Part shown: positions 34,590 to 49,555 of the stretch, piece after piece | Numbering within the stretch: the stretch's first letter is position 1 | Layout of the letters: every line of letters starts with the position of its first letter | Assembly: GCA_002841335.1 (NCBI GenBank) | Contig: PHEY01000011.1 | Coordinates: 1-57,717, forward strand | DNA: 57,717 bases | DNA from: Actinobacteria bacterium HGW-Actinobacteria-2 | GTDB taxonomy: Bacteria > Actinomycetota > Actinomycetes > Propionibacteriales > Propionibacteriaceae | Direction of reading: 5' to 3' | Made by a program: the position numbers and the translations under genes | The notes under the pieces: generated by a model | What the model saw: only the letters and a program-made list of their open reading frames with translations | Database searches by the model: none | Told to the model about the DNA's origin: nothing

Positions 34590-35455
34590 CCGACGGTCAC
34601 CACCTGGGGGCGCTGGGGCTCAAGCGCAAACGACGATGGTAACCTCTCGGCGAGCTGGCTGAGTCGGTCACCCACGCTGCCCTTGCCGATCCCGGAGAGT
34701 TCTTGGCACGCCCATGCGAGGAGGATTAGCCGACCCGCACGATGCTCGTTGCCAAGATCGGCAAGCTTCTGCCACCCGAGGGCGCGGAAGAGCTCATCGA
34801 TCTCCCGGGCTCGCAAGGCGTACTTCGAAATCTCCGCGACGATGTCTGCGCGCTCACTACTGTCGACGTGACGAGAAATTACGGCATGCAAGGCGAGATT
34901 CATGTTACCGCTCTTGAGCGCTGCAACCTCTCGCTTGCTCGCCCCGTTCAGTTGGCCCTGGAGCCTACGAACCGTGACCGGACTAACACCAAAGCGGCGC
35001 GCGACGTCCGCAGTCTCCTCACCCTGCTGCCGTGCGCGCGAGATGAGGAGCGCGCGATCAACAGGTCGCATTCGTAGGCGAGCGACGTTCTCGACCAGGA
35101 ATTGCTGAACCTTCTCGTCCTCCGCGAAATCCTCGCCGACCACAATCGCCGGGATCGTCTGGATTCCGAGCATCTCGCATGCGAGTGTCCGCCCCTGCCC
35201 CTTGATGAGGAGGTATTCGCCAGAAGCGTCTGAGGTACGGCGCACGGTGATCGGTGTCAGTACACCGAACTGCTCAATGGACCTGCGAAGTTCGCGGTGG
35301 CCATTACGGTCGCGCTTCCTTCCGAGCCCGTCTTCGGCTCGGATCTTCGAAACGAGGATGTCTTTCACCTGTAGGGCCTTACGCTTCTCGTCTCGCCCAC
35401 GGATCTGCTTCGCGCCGGTCGACGTGTCTGCGGGCTGTTCGGACACCTGCGTCAC
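34586..35455 (-). CDS. ParB/Srx-domain DNA-binding protein, copy 1
   Basis: 289 residues from the GTG at 35455, which has AAGGTGG 8 bases upstream. The frame is open much further (to 35953), but that part is Arg/Pro-rich and unlike the family. The ParB/Srx domain has HRELRRSIEQFGVLTPITV, EYLLIKGQGRTLACEML and VVGEDFAEDEKVQQFLVEN. The helix-turn-helix is GEETADVARRFGVSPVTVRRLQG. This organisation is that of RepB/ParB-like partition or phage proteins. It is about the same length as the next gene, and the two probably form a pair. First gene of a four-gene operon. Confidence 0.8.
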   Translation of the reverse strand: MTQVSEQPADTSTGAKQIRGRDEKRKALQVKDILVSKIRAEDGLGRKRDRNGHRELRRSIEQFGVLTPITVRRTSDASGEYLLIKGQGRTLACEMLGIQTIPAIVVGEDFAEDEKVQQFLVENVARLRMRPVDRALLISRARQQGEETADVARRFGVSPVTVRRLQGQLNGASKREVAALKSGNMNLALHAVISRHVDSSERADIVAEISKYALRAREIDELFRALGWQKLADLGNEHRAGRLILLAWACQELSGIGKGSVGDRLSQLAERLPSSFALEPQRPQVVTVG

Positions 35456-35981
35456 GGGGTTCACCACCTTCTCAAAACTACATGCCTGTGATTCTGCCAC
35501 TAGGACCCGACACAGTTGATCGGGCGCTACCGCATGGCGCGAGCCGAGGGCAACCACGCCATCGTAGGGCTTGCTGGCGCAGAACCTTGGCTCCAGTTGG
35601 ACACCGATGGGGAACCGCGCTCGCCGTCGGCTCCCGGGAGATCCACGCCGGGGTCCGCCGTCGCTGGGACATCTCGACCACACGACGCGGCTCGCGTGAC
35701 TGGTGGGTCGCATCTGGAGGATCCTGGTCTTCGTGGCCGCGTGGTCTTGGAGGCGCAACCCGCACGCCACCGGAGACTCGTAGATCAGCACGGACCTGGG
35801 CTTGGCTCCGGGTCGGCACGCCGGGCAGGTGTGAGGCTTCTTCAGGAGTCTTCGGGCCATAGCGCCGGGATGGAGCAGGATAGCGAGCCCAGGAGGCTGC
35901 CGATGTCCCTCGTGACGTGCTCTACGAGTGCGGGCCCCCGGGCCAGAGGCCATGCGGCTGGTGTCGATGTTGTCTCACGCC
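35456..35981. other. 526-bp stretch without a confident gene, upstream of the ParB operon
   Basis: The frame of the ParB gene continues open through here on the minus strand and includes MARRLLKKPHTCPACRPGAK (ATG at 35860) with Cys pairs, but no ribosome site or family match is visible. It should contain the promoter of the ParB-methyltransferase operon. I found no tRNA or strong hairpin. Confidence 0.4.
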
Positions 35982-36113
35982 TTACCCCGAGTGGGCAGGT
36001 AACCCGCCGTCGTCGACGAGTGCGAGGAGGCTCTCGGATTTCTGGGATGTGCAAGCCTCCTGCAGCACGACCGAGATCGTGACGTCACCTTCGAAGATGA
36101 TTTCGGTGTTCAC
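35982..36113 (-). CDS. 43-residue micro-ORF translationally coupled to the sigma factor
   Basis: The GTG at 36113 overlaps the sigma-factor stop by 4 bases (GTGA), and GGAAGGGG lies about 15 bases upstream. The product reads VNTEIIFEGDVTISVVLQEA... and continues CTSQKSESLLALVDDGGLPAHSG to a TAA at 35982. It is acidic, with one Cys, and has no membrane segment. The tight coupling suggests it regulates or assists the sigma factor, for example as a small anti-sigma peptide, but that is inference. No family is recognised. Confidence 0.6.
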   Translation of the reverse strand: MNTEIIFEGDVTISVVLQEACTSQKSESLLALVDDGGLPAHSG

Positions 36114-36676
36114 GCCGCCCGCGCCCCTTCCATGACCGTGCGGAGGGCGCGGTGGATGGTCGCGAAGCGCTGCGTCACGGCGGGTTTGCTGATGTTCAGT
36201 TGGACAGCGATTTCTGTGAAGCTCAAGTCGGCCAGGTAGTGCGCCCTCGCCACGTCCTGTTGCTCCGATGTCATGACCTTCATGAGGTCTACGAGCTCGA
36301 AGGTGGAGTTAGTGGCAGCGTCCCTCGGCTGATCCGGCCAGGCATAGGTCATCGGGTCAACTGCACTCTCCGGAGCCTGCATGGCCATGAGCGTGCGGAG
36401 CGCCGCCCCTTTCATGTATCGCTTGGCGTAGCTGGGAAACCCTGGCGTGCCCGCCTTGTGGGTCCGCACCGCCCGGACAAGTCCAAGGCGAGCGCCCTGG
36501 GCTGCGTCCTGCCGCAGACTCGAATCGCTAGTGAGGTGACGGGCTATGGCCAGGGCCGTGTCCTCGAAGCGCTCGAGGATGATGGCCATCGCGGCCGAAT
36601 CATCGGTTACGGACGCCTGCGCGGAAGCGATCAGGTCGTTCAATGACGGATTGACTCCAGAAACAGAAATGCCCAT
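36110..36676 (-). CDS. Small sigma-70-family factor (regions 2 and 4)
   Basis: 188 residues from the ATG at 36676 (GAAAGGG 8 bases upstream). Region 2 is visible in RQDAAQGARLGLVRAVRTHKAGTPGFPSYAKRYMKGAALR (residues about 70-110, read in pieces), and the region 4 helix-turn-helix in LTSE..., LSFTEIAVQLNISKPAVTQRFATIHRALR. Region 3 is absent or reduced, as in ECF-like factors. It could switch on the accessory block. Its own promoter should lie in the 188 bp between it and the GHKL ATPase, downstream of a terminator hairpin. Confidence 0.8.
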   Translation of the reverse strand: MGISVSGVNPSLNDLIASAQASVTDDSAAMAIILERFEDTALAIARHLTSDSSLRQDAAQGARLGLVRAVRTHKAGTPGFPSYAKRYMKGAALRTLMAMQAPESAVDPMTYAWPDQPRDAATNSTFELVDLMKVMTSEQQDVARAHYLADLSFTEIAVQLNISKPAVTQRFATIHRALRTVMEGARAA

Positions 36677-36816
36677 CGTGTTTGCCCTTTCGGATAGAGG
36701 ATTCCTCAGGGGCACCCAAGACGGGCGTGAGTATAGATTGTCGGCTCGACGCGTCGGTTGGCCCAGAACTACCCAGGCAATGTGACGAACCCCTGATGTT
36801 CAGTTGTGTGCCTAAG

Positions 36817-36859
36817 CGTACACCCGAGGCCAGCCGCCGGGCCGGGCCCCGGGTGTACG
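36817..36859 (-). terminator. Terminator hairpin after the GHKL ATPase
   Basis: CGTACACCCG and CGGGTGTACG are perfect 10-bp arms around a GC-rich 23-base loop, 6 bases downstream of the ATPase stop. It separates the ATPase transcript from the sigma-factor gene. Confidence 0.7.
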
Positions 36860-36864
36860 ACTAG

Positions 36865-38649
36865 CTATGCGGCGTTCACGTTCTCGTCGTTGTCGTTGAC
36901 GACCTCAATCTTGCGCAGGGAGGTGAGTACGTCCTTGAGGTTGGGCGACCAGACTTGCTGACGCTCGGCCTCATAGAAGCGCCTGCGATCGGATTCGGGG
37001 TCAGCATCAACTTCCGCGTTACCCAGCGTCCACAACAGCAGCTCCAGGCTCGCCCGGAGCCGCGGTGAGGAGGTAGGGCTTCCGTACAGGTCGGTGTAGA
37101 AGGGGTGGGCGACGTTGAGGAGGAGCACGCGCTGCCCACCTCGCTGCTCGCAGCGATAGAACGCCGCGCCCGGCAGATCCTCCGTCTCGACAGCTCGAGG
37201 GTTGCCCTCCTGCTGCGCCACGAGTTCGCGCTCGATCGACTCCTCCGAGACTCCAGCGTCCTTAGCGCGGCGCCGGGCCTCGTTCTTGAGGTTCTCGTCT
37301 GCCTCCTTGATGCGGGAAGGGGTGTCCTGAGGTGGCTTGGAGGTCCTGAACTTCTCGGCATCCTCCAACGCTTCGATGGAGGCCCTCTTGCGCTCCTCGG
37401 CCTGAGCGGCAATCTTGGCGGCCTCCTTCTTATAGATCCCCTTCATGGTGGCAACGGACTCGAAGATCTTGGCCTTGTCGCTAAGGATGTCCCAGATCCG
37501 ATCCGAGGGAACGACCTGTTGCTTGGCGGTGGTCATGGCGAACTCGTCGTCCAGCTCGGCGTCGAAGTCGACCTCGATGGCCCAGAAGCGATCGGTAGTG
37601 GCATTGACCGAGAACAGGCGTCGCGGTGGCTTGACAACGTCGATCTCGCGCCCGTTGCGAAGGAAGATGATTCCGTTGTGCGCGTCTGCGACAGGCAGCC
37701 TCTCGTTCATGTCATGGCGGCTCGGTTTGTTCGTGCCCTTGGCCTCGGGCTTGCGGAAGAAGCTCGCTGGCATTCGGGAGAAGCGAACACGCAACTTTCC
37801 GACGGTCGCCTTCGTCGCCTTGTCGGTGACCTCGATGACGGCGCCCGGAAGTTCCTCGGCCCGGTCGTCATCCAGTTCGTAGTAGCGGAATCCGGGGGTG
37901 AGGAAGAGCGGGTCGCACGGTTCCACCCTGACGCCATCGACGGTCATGGGAACGGCCACTAGGTAGTTGCGGTAGATCACGCCTAGATCACTCACGAGCC
38001 TGTTCCGGAGCTCCTCGCGCCGCGCTCTGTCGACTCGCGTGGTATCGAGCTTGTCCCACACAACGACCGTGCCGCTCGTGAGCGGCCACCGCTTCTGCTT
38101 CTTGAGGTGGTCAATCACGAAAGCCGGGGGATCCTGGAGAATCTCCTTGGGAGTGTTGATTCGGTGCGTCTCGGTCCACTTTCCTTGGCTGATTTCCTCG
38201 ACATCTAGGTAGGACTTCGCCCACGGTTCGCCGTCCACCTTCGAGTAGACCTCGACGCGGAGGCACTGACTGACGGAAGCGGACGGTAGCCCATACCCGT
38301 ACTTGCCGAAGCCCTGACGATCGCTGTATCGAGTGCCAGCACCCCAGACGAGGGACGCGCGGACCATCGGCGCGATCATGCCCCAACCGTTGTCGATAAC
38401 GGCGATCTTCGCGGGTTTGAGGCTCCCCTGGGTGAAGCCGAACACCACGTCAATCCACGTCGCGCCGGCCTGAATGGAGTTGTCGATGAGTTCCGCCATG
38501 GCGAACGACGTACTCTTGTAGCCGATGTCGCGCATGCCTCGAACGAAGGCGTCGCCGACGATGAGATCCCAGCCGGCGTCATTCAAACGATCGACGAGAT
38601 TCTTCTGAGCGGAGAGAGTGTCGCTCGCTCCTGTTTCTGTGGTAGCCAT
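36865..38649 (-). CDS. MORC/MutL-like GHKL ATPase
   Basis: 594 residues from an ATG with AGGAGGG 8 bases upstream. The N-terminal Bergerat fold has the N-box AELIDNSIQAGA (Glu53, Asn57), the G1 box VIDNGWGM (Asp86, Gly88, Gly90) and the G2 box GFGKYGYGLPSAS (about 113-125). This order is closest to MORC/MutL-type ATPases. A transducer-like domain follows, then a Lys/Glu-rich coiled-coil region (about 410-480) and a C-terminal helical domain. Members of this ATPase group are known from prokaryotic restriction-modification-like loci. It lies upstream of the sigma and ParB-methyltransferase operon on the same strand. It is likely a clamp-like DNA-associated ATPase. Confidence 0.8.
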   Translation of the reverse strand: MATTETGASDTLSAQKNLVDRLNDAGWDLIVGDAFVRGMRDIGYKSTSFAMAELIDNSIQAGATWIDVVFGFTQGSLKPAKIAVIDNGWGMIAPMVRASLVWGAGTRYSDRQGFGKYGYGLPSASVSQCLRVEVYSKVDGEPWAKSYLDVEEISQGKWTETHRINTPKEILQDPPAFVIDHLKKQKRWPLTSGTVVVWDKLDTTRVDRARREELRNRLVSDLGVIYRNYLVAVPMTVDGVRVEPCDPLFLTPGFRYYELDDDRAEELPGAVIEVTDKATKATVGKLRVRFSRMPASFFRKPEAKGTNKPSRHDMNERLPVADAHNGIIFLRNGREIDVVKPPRRLFSVNATTDRFWAIEVDFDAELDDEFAMTTAKQQVVPSDRIWDILSDKAKIFESVATMKGIYKKEAAKIAAQAEERKRASIEALEDAEKFRTSKPPQDTPSRIKEADENLKNEARRRAKDAGVSEESIERELVAQQEGNPRAVETEDLPGAAFYRCEQRGGQRVLLLNVAHPFYTDLYGSPTSSPRLRASLELLLWTLGNAEVDADPESDRRRFYEAERQQVWSPNLKDVLTSLRKIEVVNDNDENVNAA

Positions 38650-39087
38650 TGTTGCTGCCCTCCTGGTTTCGGTGGGGCGGCCCCGGTTGAGCCGCCTCAG
38701 GTTGGATGTCTAGAGAAGACACCCCACGGCGTCGCTGTTAAGGGCCACTCCGAAAGCGTTCGAGCCCCGACGCCTTGACAAGGTGAGCTGTGACAGGCAG
38801 GGCGCGTGGTGTGTGTATCCGGGGCGACCGGGTTAGTGCTCGGAGTCGATCTCCGGGCCGCCAGCACCTCCGCATCTGCTTCGAGGGGGCGCTGTCTCGG
38901 AGCCTGCGTCGTTCGGCGCGCCACCGGCTGTGGAAACCCCAGGCACGCGCAGGTTGTAAGAACCCCACAATCCGAGGTGTGAATTCCTGGCTGGCAGAGG
39001 ATCACTTTTGGCGGGTTCGTCTAGTTGGATCGTAAGGACGCCTGTGGGACGGGTGTCTTTCGTGTGTCTACACCTCCAGGAGGACCC
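38650..39087. other. 438-bp divergent gap between the ATPase and the carboxylase
   Basis: Promoters of both genes should lie here. CCTTGACAAGG (38773-38783) is a perfect short palindrome containing TTGACA. No attachment-site copy of the tRNA-Ser 3' end is visible. No gene or RNA recognised. Confidence 0.4.
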
Positions 39088-44598
<5,511 letters not shown>

Positions 44599-44679
44599 GG
44601 CCGCCGGCCACGCCCACGTCCACGACGACGTCGGCGCCCTCCCGCTTCAGGTGATCCGGTAGCTCCCGCGGGCTTCGAC

Positions 44680-45222
44680 TCAACCGTGACAGGACGGCGA
44701 GCCGTCGGGCCGCAGCGAGATGTCGCCGGTCACCACCAGGTGGGTGGGCTCGATGGCGACCCCCGTCACCGACACACAAGGCAACCCTTTGACACGGGGT
44801 GGTGCCAGTCGAGCGACGCGGGCCGCGGGAATCTCGATGCCCGCCGCGCTCGCCGACACCACCGTCCAGGTCAGTTCGTGGTCGGTCACCGTCGGCTGGA
44901 GTCCGACGGTCACCGGAAGCGTGCCGAGCTTGGAGGTGCGGGTGGTGGTGATTTCGACGACGTCGCCGAGCTCCACTCGGTCGGCCTTGGTGAGGGTCGC
45001 CAACGCCTCGACATCGAGCTGGGCTTCGACAGGCAAGGTCCCTGACATCAGCCCCAACAGCACCGGTCCGGCGGGACGGATCCGGGTGCCGGCGGGGGCA
45101 CGGCTGGCGACCTGTTGGGTGACGGTCGCGCTGGCGATGCCCTCGGCTCCGAGGACGACACCGGCCAGAGCGATGACTCCGGTGGCCGAGATGATGGCCA
45201 GGCGGATATGGCGTGCGGTCAT
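44680..45222 (-). CDS. DUF2993 (LmeA-like) protein of the export operon
   Basis: 180 residues. An N-terminal hydrophobic segment (about 7-28) serves as signal or anchor, and the exported part has TLPVEAQLDVEAL, TLPVTVGLQPTVTDHELTWTV and PTHLVVTGDISL, consistent with DUF2993/LmeA-type lipid-binding proteins. It is smaller than typical family members. The ATG lies 9 bases after the permease stop, with AGGAG inside the end of that gene, so it is the last gene of the adaptor-ATPase-permease operon. A role in binding or handing on the exported lipid-like substrate is inferred. Confidence 0.6.
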   Translation of the reverse strand: MTARHIRLAIISATGVIALAGVVLGAEGIASATVTQQVASRAPAGTRIRPAGPVLLGLMSGTLPVEAQLDVEALATLTKADRVELGDVVEITTTRTSKLGTLPVTVGLQPTVTDHELTWTVVSASAAGIEIPAARVARLAPPRVKGLPCVSVTGVAIEPTHLVVTGDISLRPDGSPSCHG

Positions 45223-45231
45223 GGGTGACTC

Positions 45232-46490
<1,259 letters not shown>

Positions 46491-46494
<4 letters not shown>

Positions 46495-47228
46495 GAGGCC
46501 TCCCGTCGCAGGCTGAGTCGCGGGGGCGGGCCGTCCAGTGGTGCTTGGCGCAGGTCGGAGTCGATCCGGCCATCACGCATCCGTAGCACCCGCTTGGCGC
46601 GATCAGCCACTTCGTCCTCGTGGGTGATGACGACCAGGGTCCGGCCTTCGCTCGACAGCTGATCGAACAGGTCGAGGACTTCGGTGGTGCTGGTGGAGTC
46701 CAGCGCCCCGGTCGGCTCGTCGGCGAGCAGCATCACCGGCGATCCGACGATCGCCCGCGCGATGGCCACCCGCTGCTGCTGGCCACCGGAAAGCTGTGCC
46801 GGGGTGTGCGTCAGTCGCTTCTCGAGTCCGACCCGGGTCAGAGCTTCGACCGCTCGTCGACGGCGTTCGCGGCGACCAACTCCGGCATAGGCCAAAGGGA
46901 GTTCGACATTCTCCAGTGCGGACGTGCGGGCGATCAGGTTGAAGTTCTGGAAGACGAACCCGATCTTCTGGTTGCGGATCCGCGACAACTCGCGGTCGGG
47001 GAGGGTTGCGACGTCGATTCCGTCGAGCCGGTAGGTGCCGCTGGTGGGGGCGTCCAAGCAGCCGATGATGTTCATCATGGTCGACTTGCCCGAACCCGAT
47101 GCGCCCATGATGGCGACGTAGTCGCCCACGTCGACCTGGAGATCGATCTGGTCGACCGCGCGCACCTCGGTCTCCTCGCGGCCGTACAGCTTGGTCAGGC
47201 CTGAGACGGCAATCACCGGACTCTTCAT
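46491..47228 (-). CDS. ABC transporter ATP-binding protein (MacB/LolD type)
   Basis: 245 residues from the ATG at 47228, which overlaps the adaptor stop (ATGA); the longer frame back to 47375 lies inside the adaptor gene. Walker [11 protein letters not shown]-loop FVFQNFNLI, signature [15 protein letters not shown], Walker [15 protein letters not shown] and the switch His in VVITHE are all present. It powers the adjacent permease. Confidence 0.95.
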
Positions 47229-48715
47229 CGCTTGGCCTTCGACGTCTGGGTGGCGTCGAGCTGGACGACGTCGCCCTCGGCCACACCGGTGAGGACCTCG
47301 ACCCTGGTCGTGGTGACCAGGCCGGTCGTGACGGCGACCTGGGTGCGGCTCGCTCCGCTCACGAGGAGTACCCACGCCGCACCGTCGGTCGTACCGATGG
47401 CGCTGGAGGGCAGGCTCAAGACGCCGGTCGCGGTCCGGGTGGTGATCGTGACGGTGGCGGTTTGGCCGGTTCTGATCGAGTCCGCGTCGACGGGCAGAGA
47501 AATGACCGCCTTGTACAGCACGACGTTGTCGATCACCGTGCTCGCCGGATCGATCGATACCACCGTGCCGTTGAACGTCTCAGCTGAGGCCGGCAGTTCG
47601 ACGGTTGCGGTCTGGCCCAGTTCCACGGAGGTCGCGTCGGCCTCGGCGATCATGGCCTCGACGCTCAGTGAGGACGAATCGACGAGGGTGACCAGACCGC
47701 TGTGGCTGCCACCGGTGGTGCTGGCTGAGCCGGTCGACGGCTGGCCGACGACTGCCGAGACCGTGGAGATCACGCCGTCGAAAGGCGCCCGCAGCACGGT
47801 GTTGGCGACGGCGGTCTCCGCTTGGTCGACGGCGACGCGAGCCGCATCCACCTGGGCCGCGGCCGCGGCCACCGTGCCGTCGCGCGGTCCTTGCTGGGCG
47901 ACAGCAGCCGCCGCCTTCTGTTGGGCGAGGGCTTTGGCCGCGGCGTCCCGGGTTCCCTGCTGGGCGGTGACGGCCTGGTCGGCCTCAAGGACGGCGGTGT
48001 CGCGAGTGCGTTTGGCGGCTGCGAGATTGGCCTGTGCGCCGGGAATGGCGGCCTGGGTTGCGGCCATCCGACTCTGCACCTCGGTGATGTCGGCCGTCAG
48101 GTTGGCCACCTCGGTCGGGTCGGTGGTGGCAGCGAGTTCGGCTTGGAGGTCGGCAAGGGTCGTTCGATCCGCGGCGAGGCTGTCCTCAAGGGCAGACAGC
48201 GTCGCGGCGGCTGCTGCCACCAGCTCGGCCTGCTGCGCAACGACCTGCTTGCGACGCGCTTCGGCGCCGGACAGTGCGCGCTCAGCATTGGTCAGATTCT
48301 GTTGCGCCACGGCGATCGCTGCGTTGTCGGCGGTCTTCTCTGCGCTCGTGCGTCCCTGGTTGGCGGTCGCCAGTGCGGCTTCGGCTGCGGCCAACCCGGC
48401 CTGGGCGGCGTCGAGTTGCTGGCGGGCGGCGGTGTCATCGACCGTGACCAACGAGTCGCCCTGGCTGACCGACTGGCCGGTGGTCACCCACACCTTCGTG
48501 ACGATCCCCCCGACGCCAGGCATCGCGAGTTCCGAGGTTGTCCCACTCACCACATTTCCCGATGCCGAGACCGTCTCGGCCAGGTTGGAGCGGGTGACGG
48601 TGGTTGTCGCGGGCAACGGGGTCGAGCTGCCGGCGCTGGCGACCACGGCCACGCTCCCGCCGGCGGCAATCACCAGCACGCCGATCCCGATGACCAGCAA
48701 TGTGCGTTTCCTCAC
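47225..48715 (-). CDS. HlyD-family efflux adaptor (membrane fusion protein)
   Basis: 496 residues from the GTG at 48715 with AAGGAGGAGG upstream. One N-terminal membrane helix (about 6-28) is followed by a biotinyl-lipoyl-like domain (VTKVWVTTGQSVSQGDSLVTV), a long Ala/Gln-rich coiled-coil hairpin (about 110-290) and the returning lipoyl half (RAPFDGVISTVSAVVGQ), then beta-barrel and membrane-proximal parts. It links the ATPase-permease pair to an export path across the wall. First gene of the four-gene operon, divergent from a two-component system that probably controls it. Confidence 0.9.
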   Translation of the reverse strand: MRKRTLLVIGIGVLVIAAGGSVAVVASAGSSTPLPATTTVTRSNLAETVSASGNVVSGTTSELAMPGVGGIVTKVWVTTGQSVSQGDSLVTVDDTAARQQLDAAQAGLAAAEAALATANQGRTSAEKTADNAAIAVAQQNLTNAERALSGAEARRKQVVAQQAELVAAAAATLSALEDSLAADRTTLADLQAELAATTDPTEVANLTADITEVQSRMAATQAAIPGAQANLAAAKRTRDTAVLEADQAVTAQQGTRDAAAKALAQQKAAAAVAQQGPRDGTVAAAAAQVDAARVAVDQAETAVANTVLRAPFDGVISTVSAVVGQPSTGSASTTGGSHSGLVTLVDSSSLSVEAMIAEADATSVELGQTATVELPASAETFNGTVVSIDPASTVIDNVVLYKAVISLPVDADSIRTGQTATVTITTRTATGVLSLPSSAIGTTDGAAWVLLVSGASRTQVAVTTGLVTTTRVEVLTGVAEGDVVQLDATQTSKAKR

Positions 48716-48782
48716 CAGAGTCCTCCTCCTTGGGTAGGCCACCACTGTGACCACCGGAGTTGGCAGAACGCGGACCGGATCG

Positions 48783-48824
48783 TGTCAGTTCGGTGACAGT
48801 CGGGGCCCTTTCACCAAACTGACA
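48783..48824. promoter_or_regulatory. Long inverted repeat, candidate response-regulator operator
   Basis: TGTCAGTTCGGTGA (48783-48796) and TCACCAAACTGACA (48811-48824) are inverted copies with 13 of 14 matches and a 14-bp spacer. They lie in the 132-bp divergent region between the export operon and the response-regulator gene, 24 bp from the regulator's ATG. Confidence 0.7.
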
Positions 48825-48847
48825 TCTCGGCGCGCCAAGCTGGTGTT

Positions 48848-49555
48848 ATGGCGGAATTCCCAGCGCGAGTTCTCGTCGTCGACGACGAGCCGGCGATCGT
48901 CGAGATGCTCTCGGTGAGCCTTCGCTTCGTGGGATACGAAGTGGACACGGCCCTCACCGGGACCGACGCCACGCGTGCTGTCGCAGCCCACGCTCCCGAT
49001 CTGGTGATTCTCGACGTGATGCTTCCCGACGCCACCGGTTTCGATCTCCTCGGCAAGCTTCGAAGCAGCGGACCGGTGCCGGTGATCTTCCTGACCGCCA
49101 GAGACTCCGTCGAGGACCGGGTGCGCGGTCTCACCCTCGGCGGCGACGACTACATCACCAAGCCGTTCAGCCTGGAGGAGGTCATCGCACGAGTTGCCGC
49201 GGTGATTCGTCGATCTCGGTTGGCCCAGGGTGCGGTCGACGAAGCCGACCTGCTCAGCTACGCCGACTTGACCATGGACGAAGAGGGCCACGAGGTCTGG
49301 CGGCAAGGCGAGACGATCCAGCTGTCACCGACTGAGTTCGCGTTGTTGCGTTACCTGCTGCGCAACGCCGGACGCGTCTTGTCCCGCGATCAGATCCTGG
49401 AGCGAGTCTGGCACTACGACTTCAGCGGCGACTCTGCGGTCGTCGACTCCTACATTCGTCATTTGCGCAGGAAGGTGGACATCTTCGATCCGCCCCTGAT
49501 CGAGACCGTCCGCGGAATCGGCTACAGCCTGCGGCTACCGAGGCATCTTCGATGA
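48848..49555 (+). CDS. OmpR-family response regulator
   Basis: 235 residues. The receiver domain has the acidic pair in VVDDEP, phosphoacceptor Asp56 in VILDVMLPD, Thr in FLTAR and Lys in ITKPFSLEE. The C-terminal winged helix has IQLSPTEFALLRYLLRNAGRVLSRDQIL and VDSYIRHLRRKVD (given in pieces). Its stop overlaps the histidine-kinase start (ATGA). By position it should bind the inverted repeat just upstream and control itself and the divergent exporter. Confidence 0.95.
   Translation: MAEFPARVLVVDDEPAIVEMLSVSLRFVGYEVDTALTGTDATRAVAAHAPDLVILDVMLPDATGFDLLGKLRSSGPVPVIFLTARDSVEDRVRGLTLGGDDYITKPFSLEEVIARVAAVIRRSRLAQGAVDEADLLSYADLTMDEEGHEVWRQGETIQLSPTEFALLRYLLRNAGRVLSRDQILERVWHYDFSGDSAVVDSYIRHLRRKVDIFDPPLIETVRGIGYSLRLPRHLR

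Noticed and set aside
35516-36082. Plus-strand frame of 188 codons in the accessory gap
   Set aside because: Arg/Gly/Pro-rich, no ribosome site, and it overlaps the sigma-coupled micro-ORF on the other strand.
31536-39087. Direct repeat of the tRNA-Ser 3' end as an attachment-site pair
   Set aside because: I looked for a copy of the tRNA end (CGAATCTCGTATCCTCCG) beyond the ATPase gene and did not see one.
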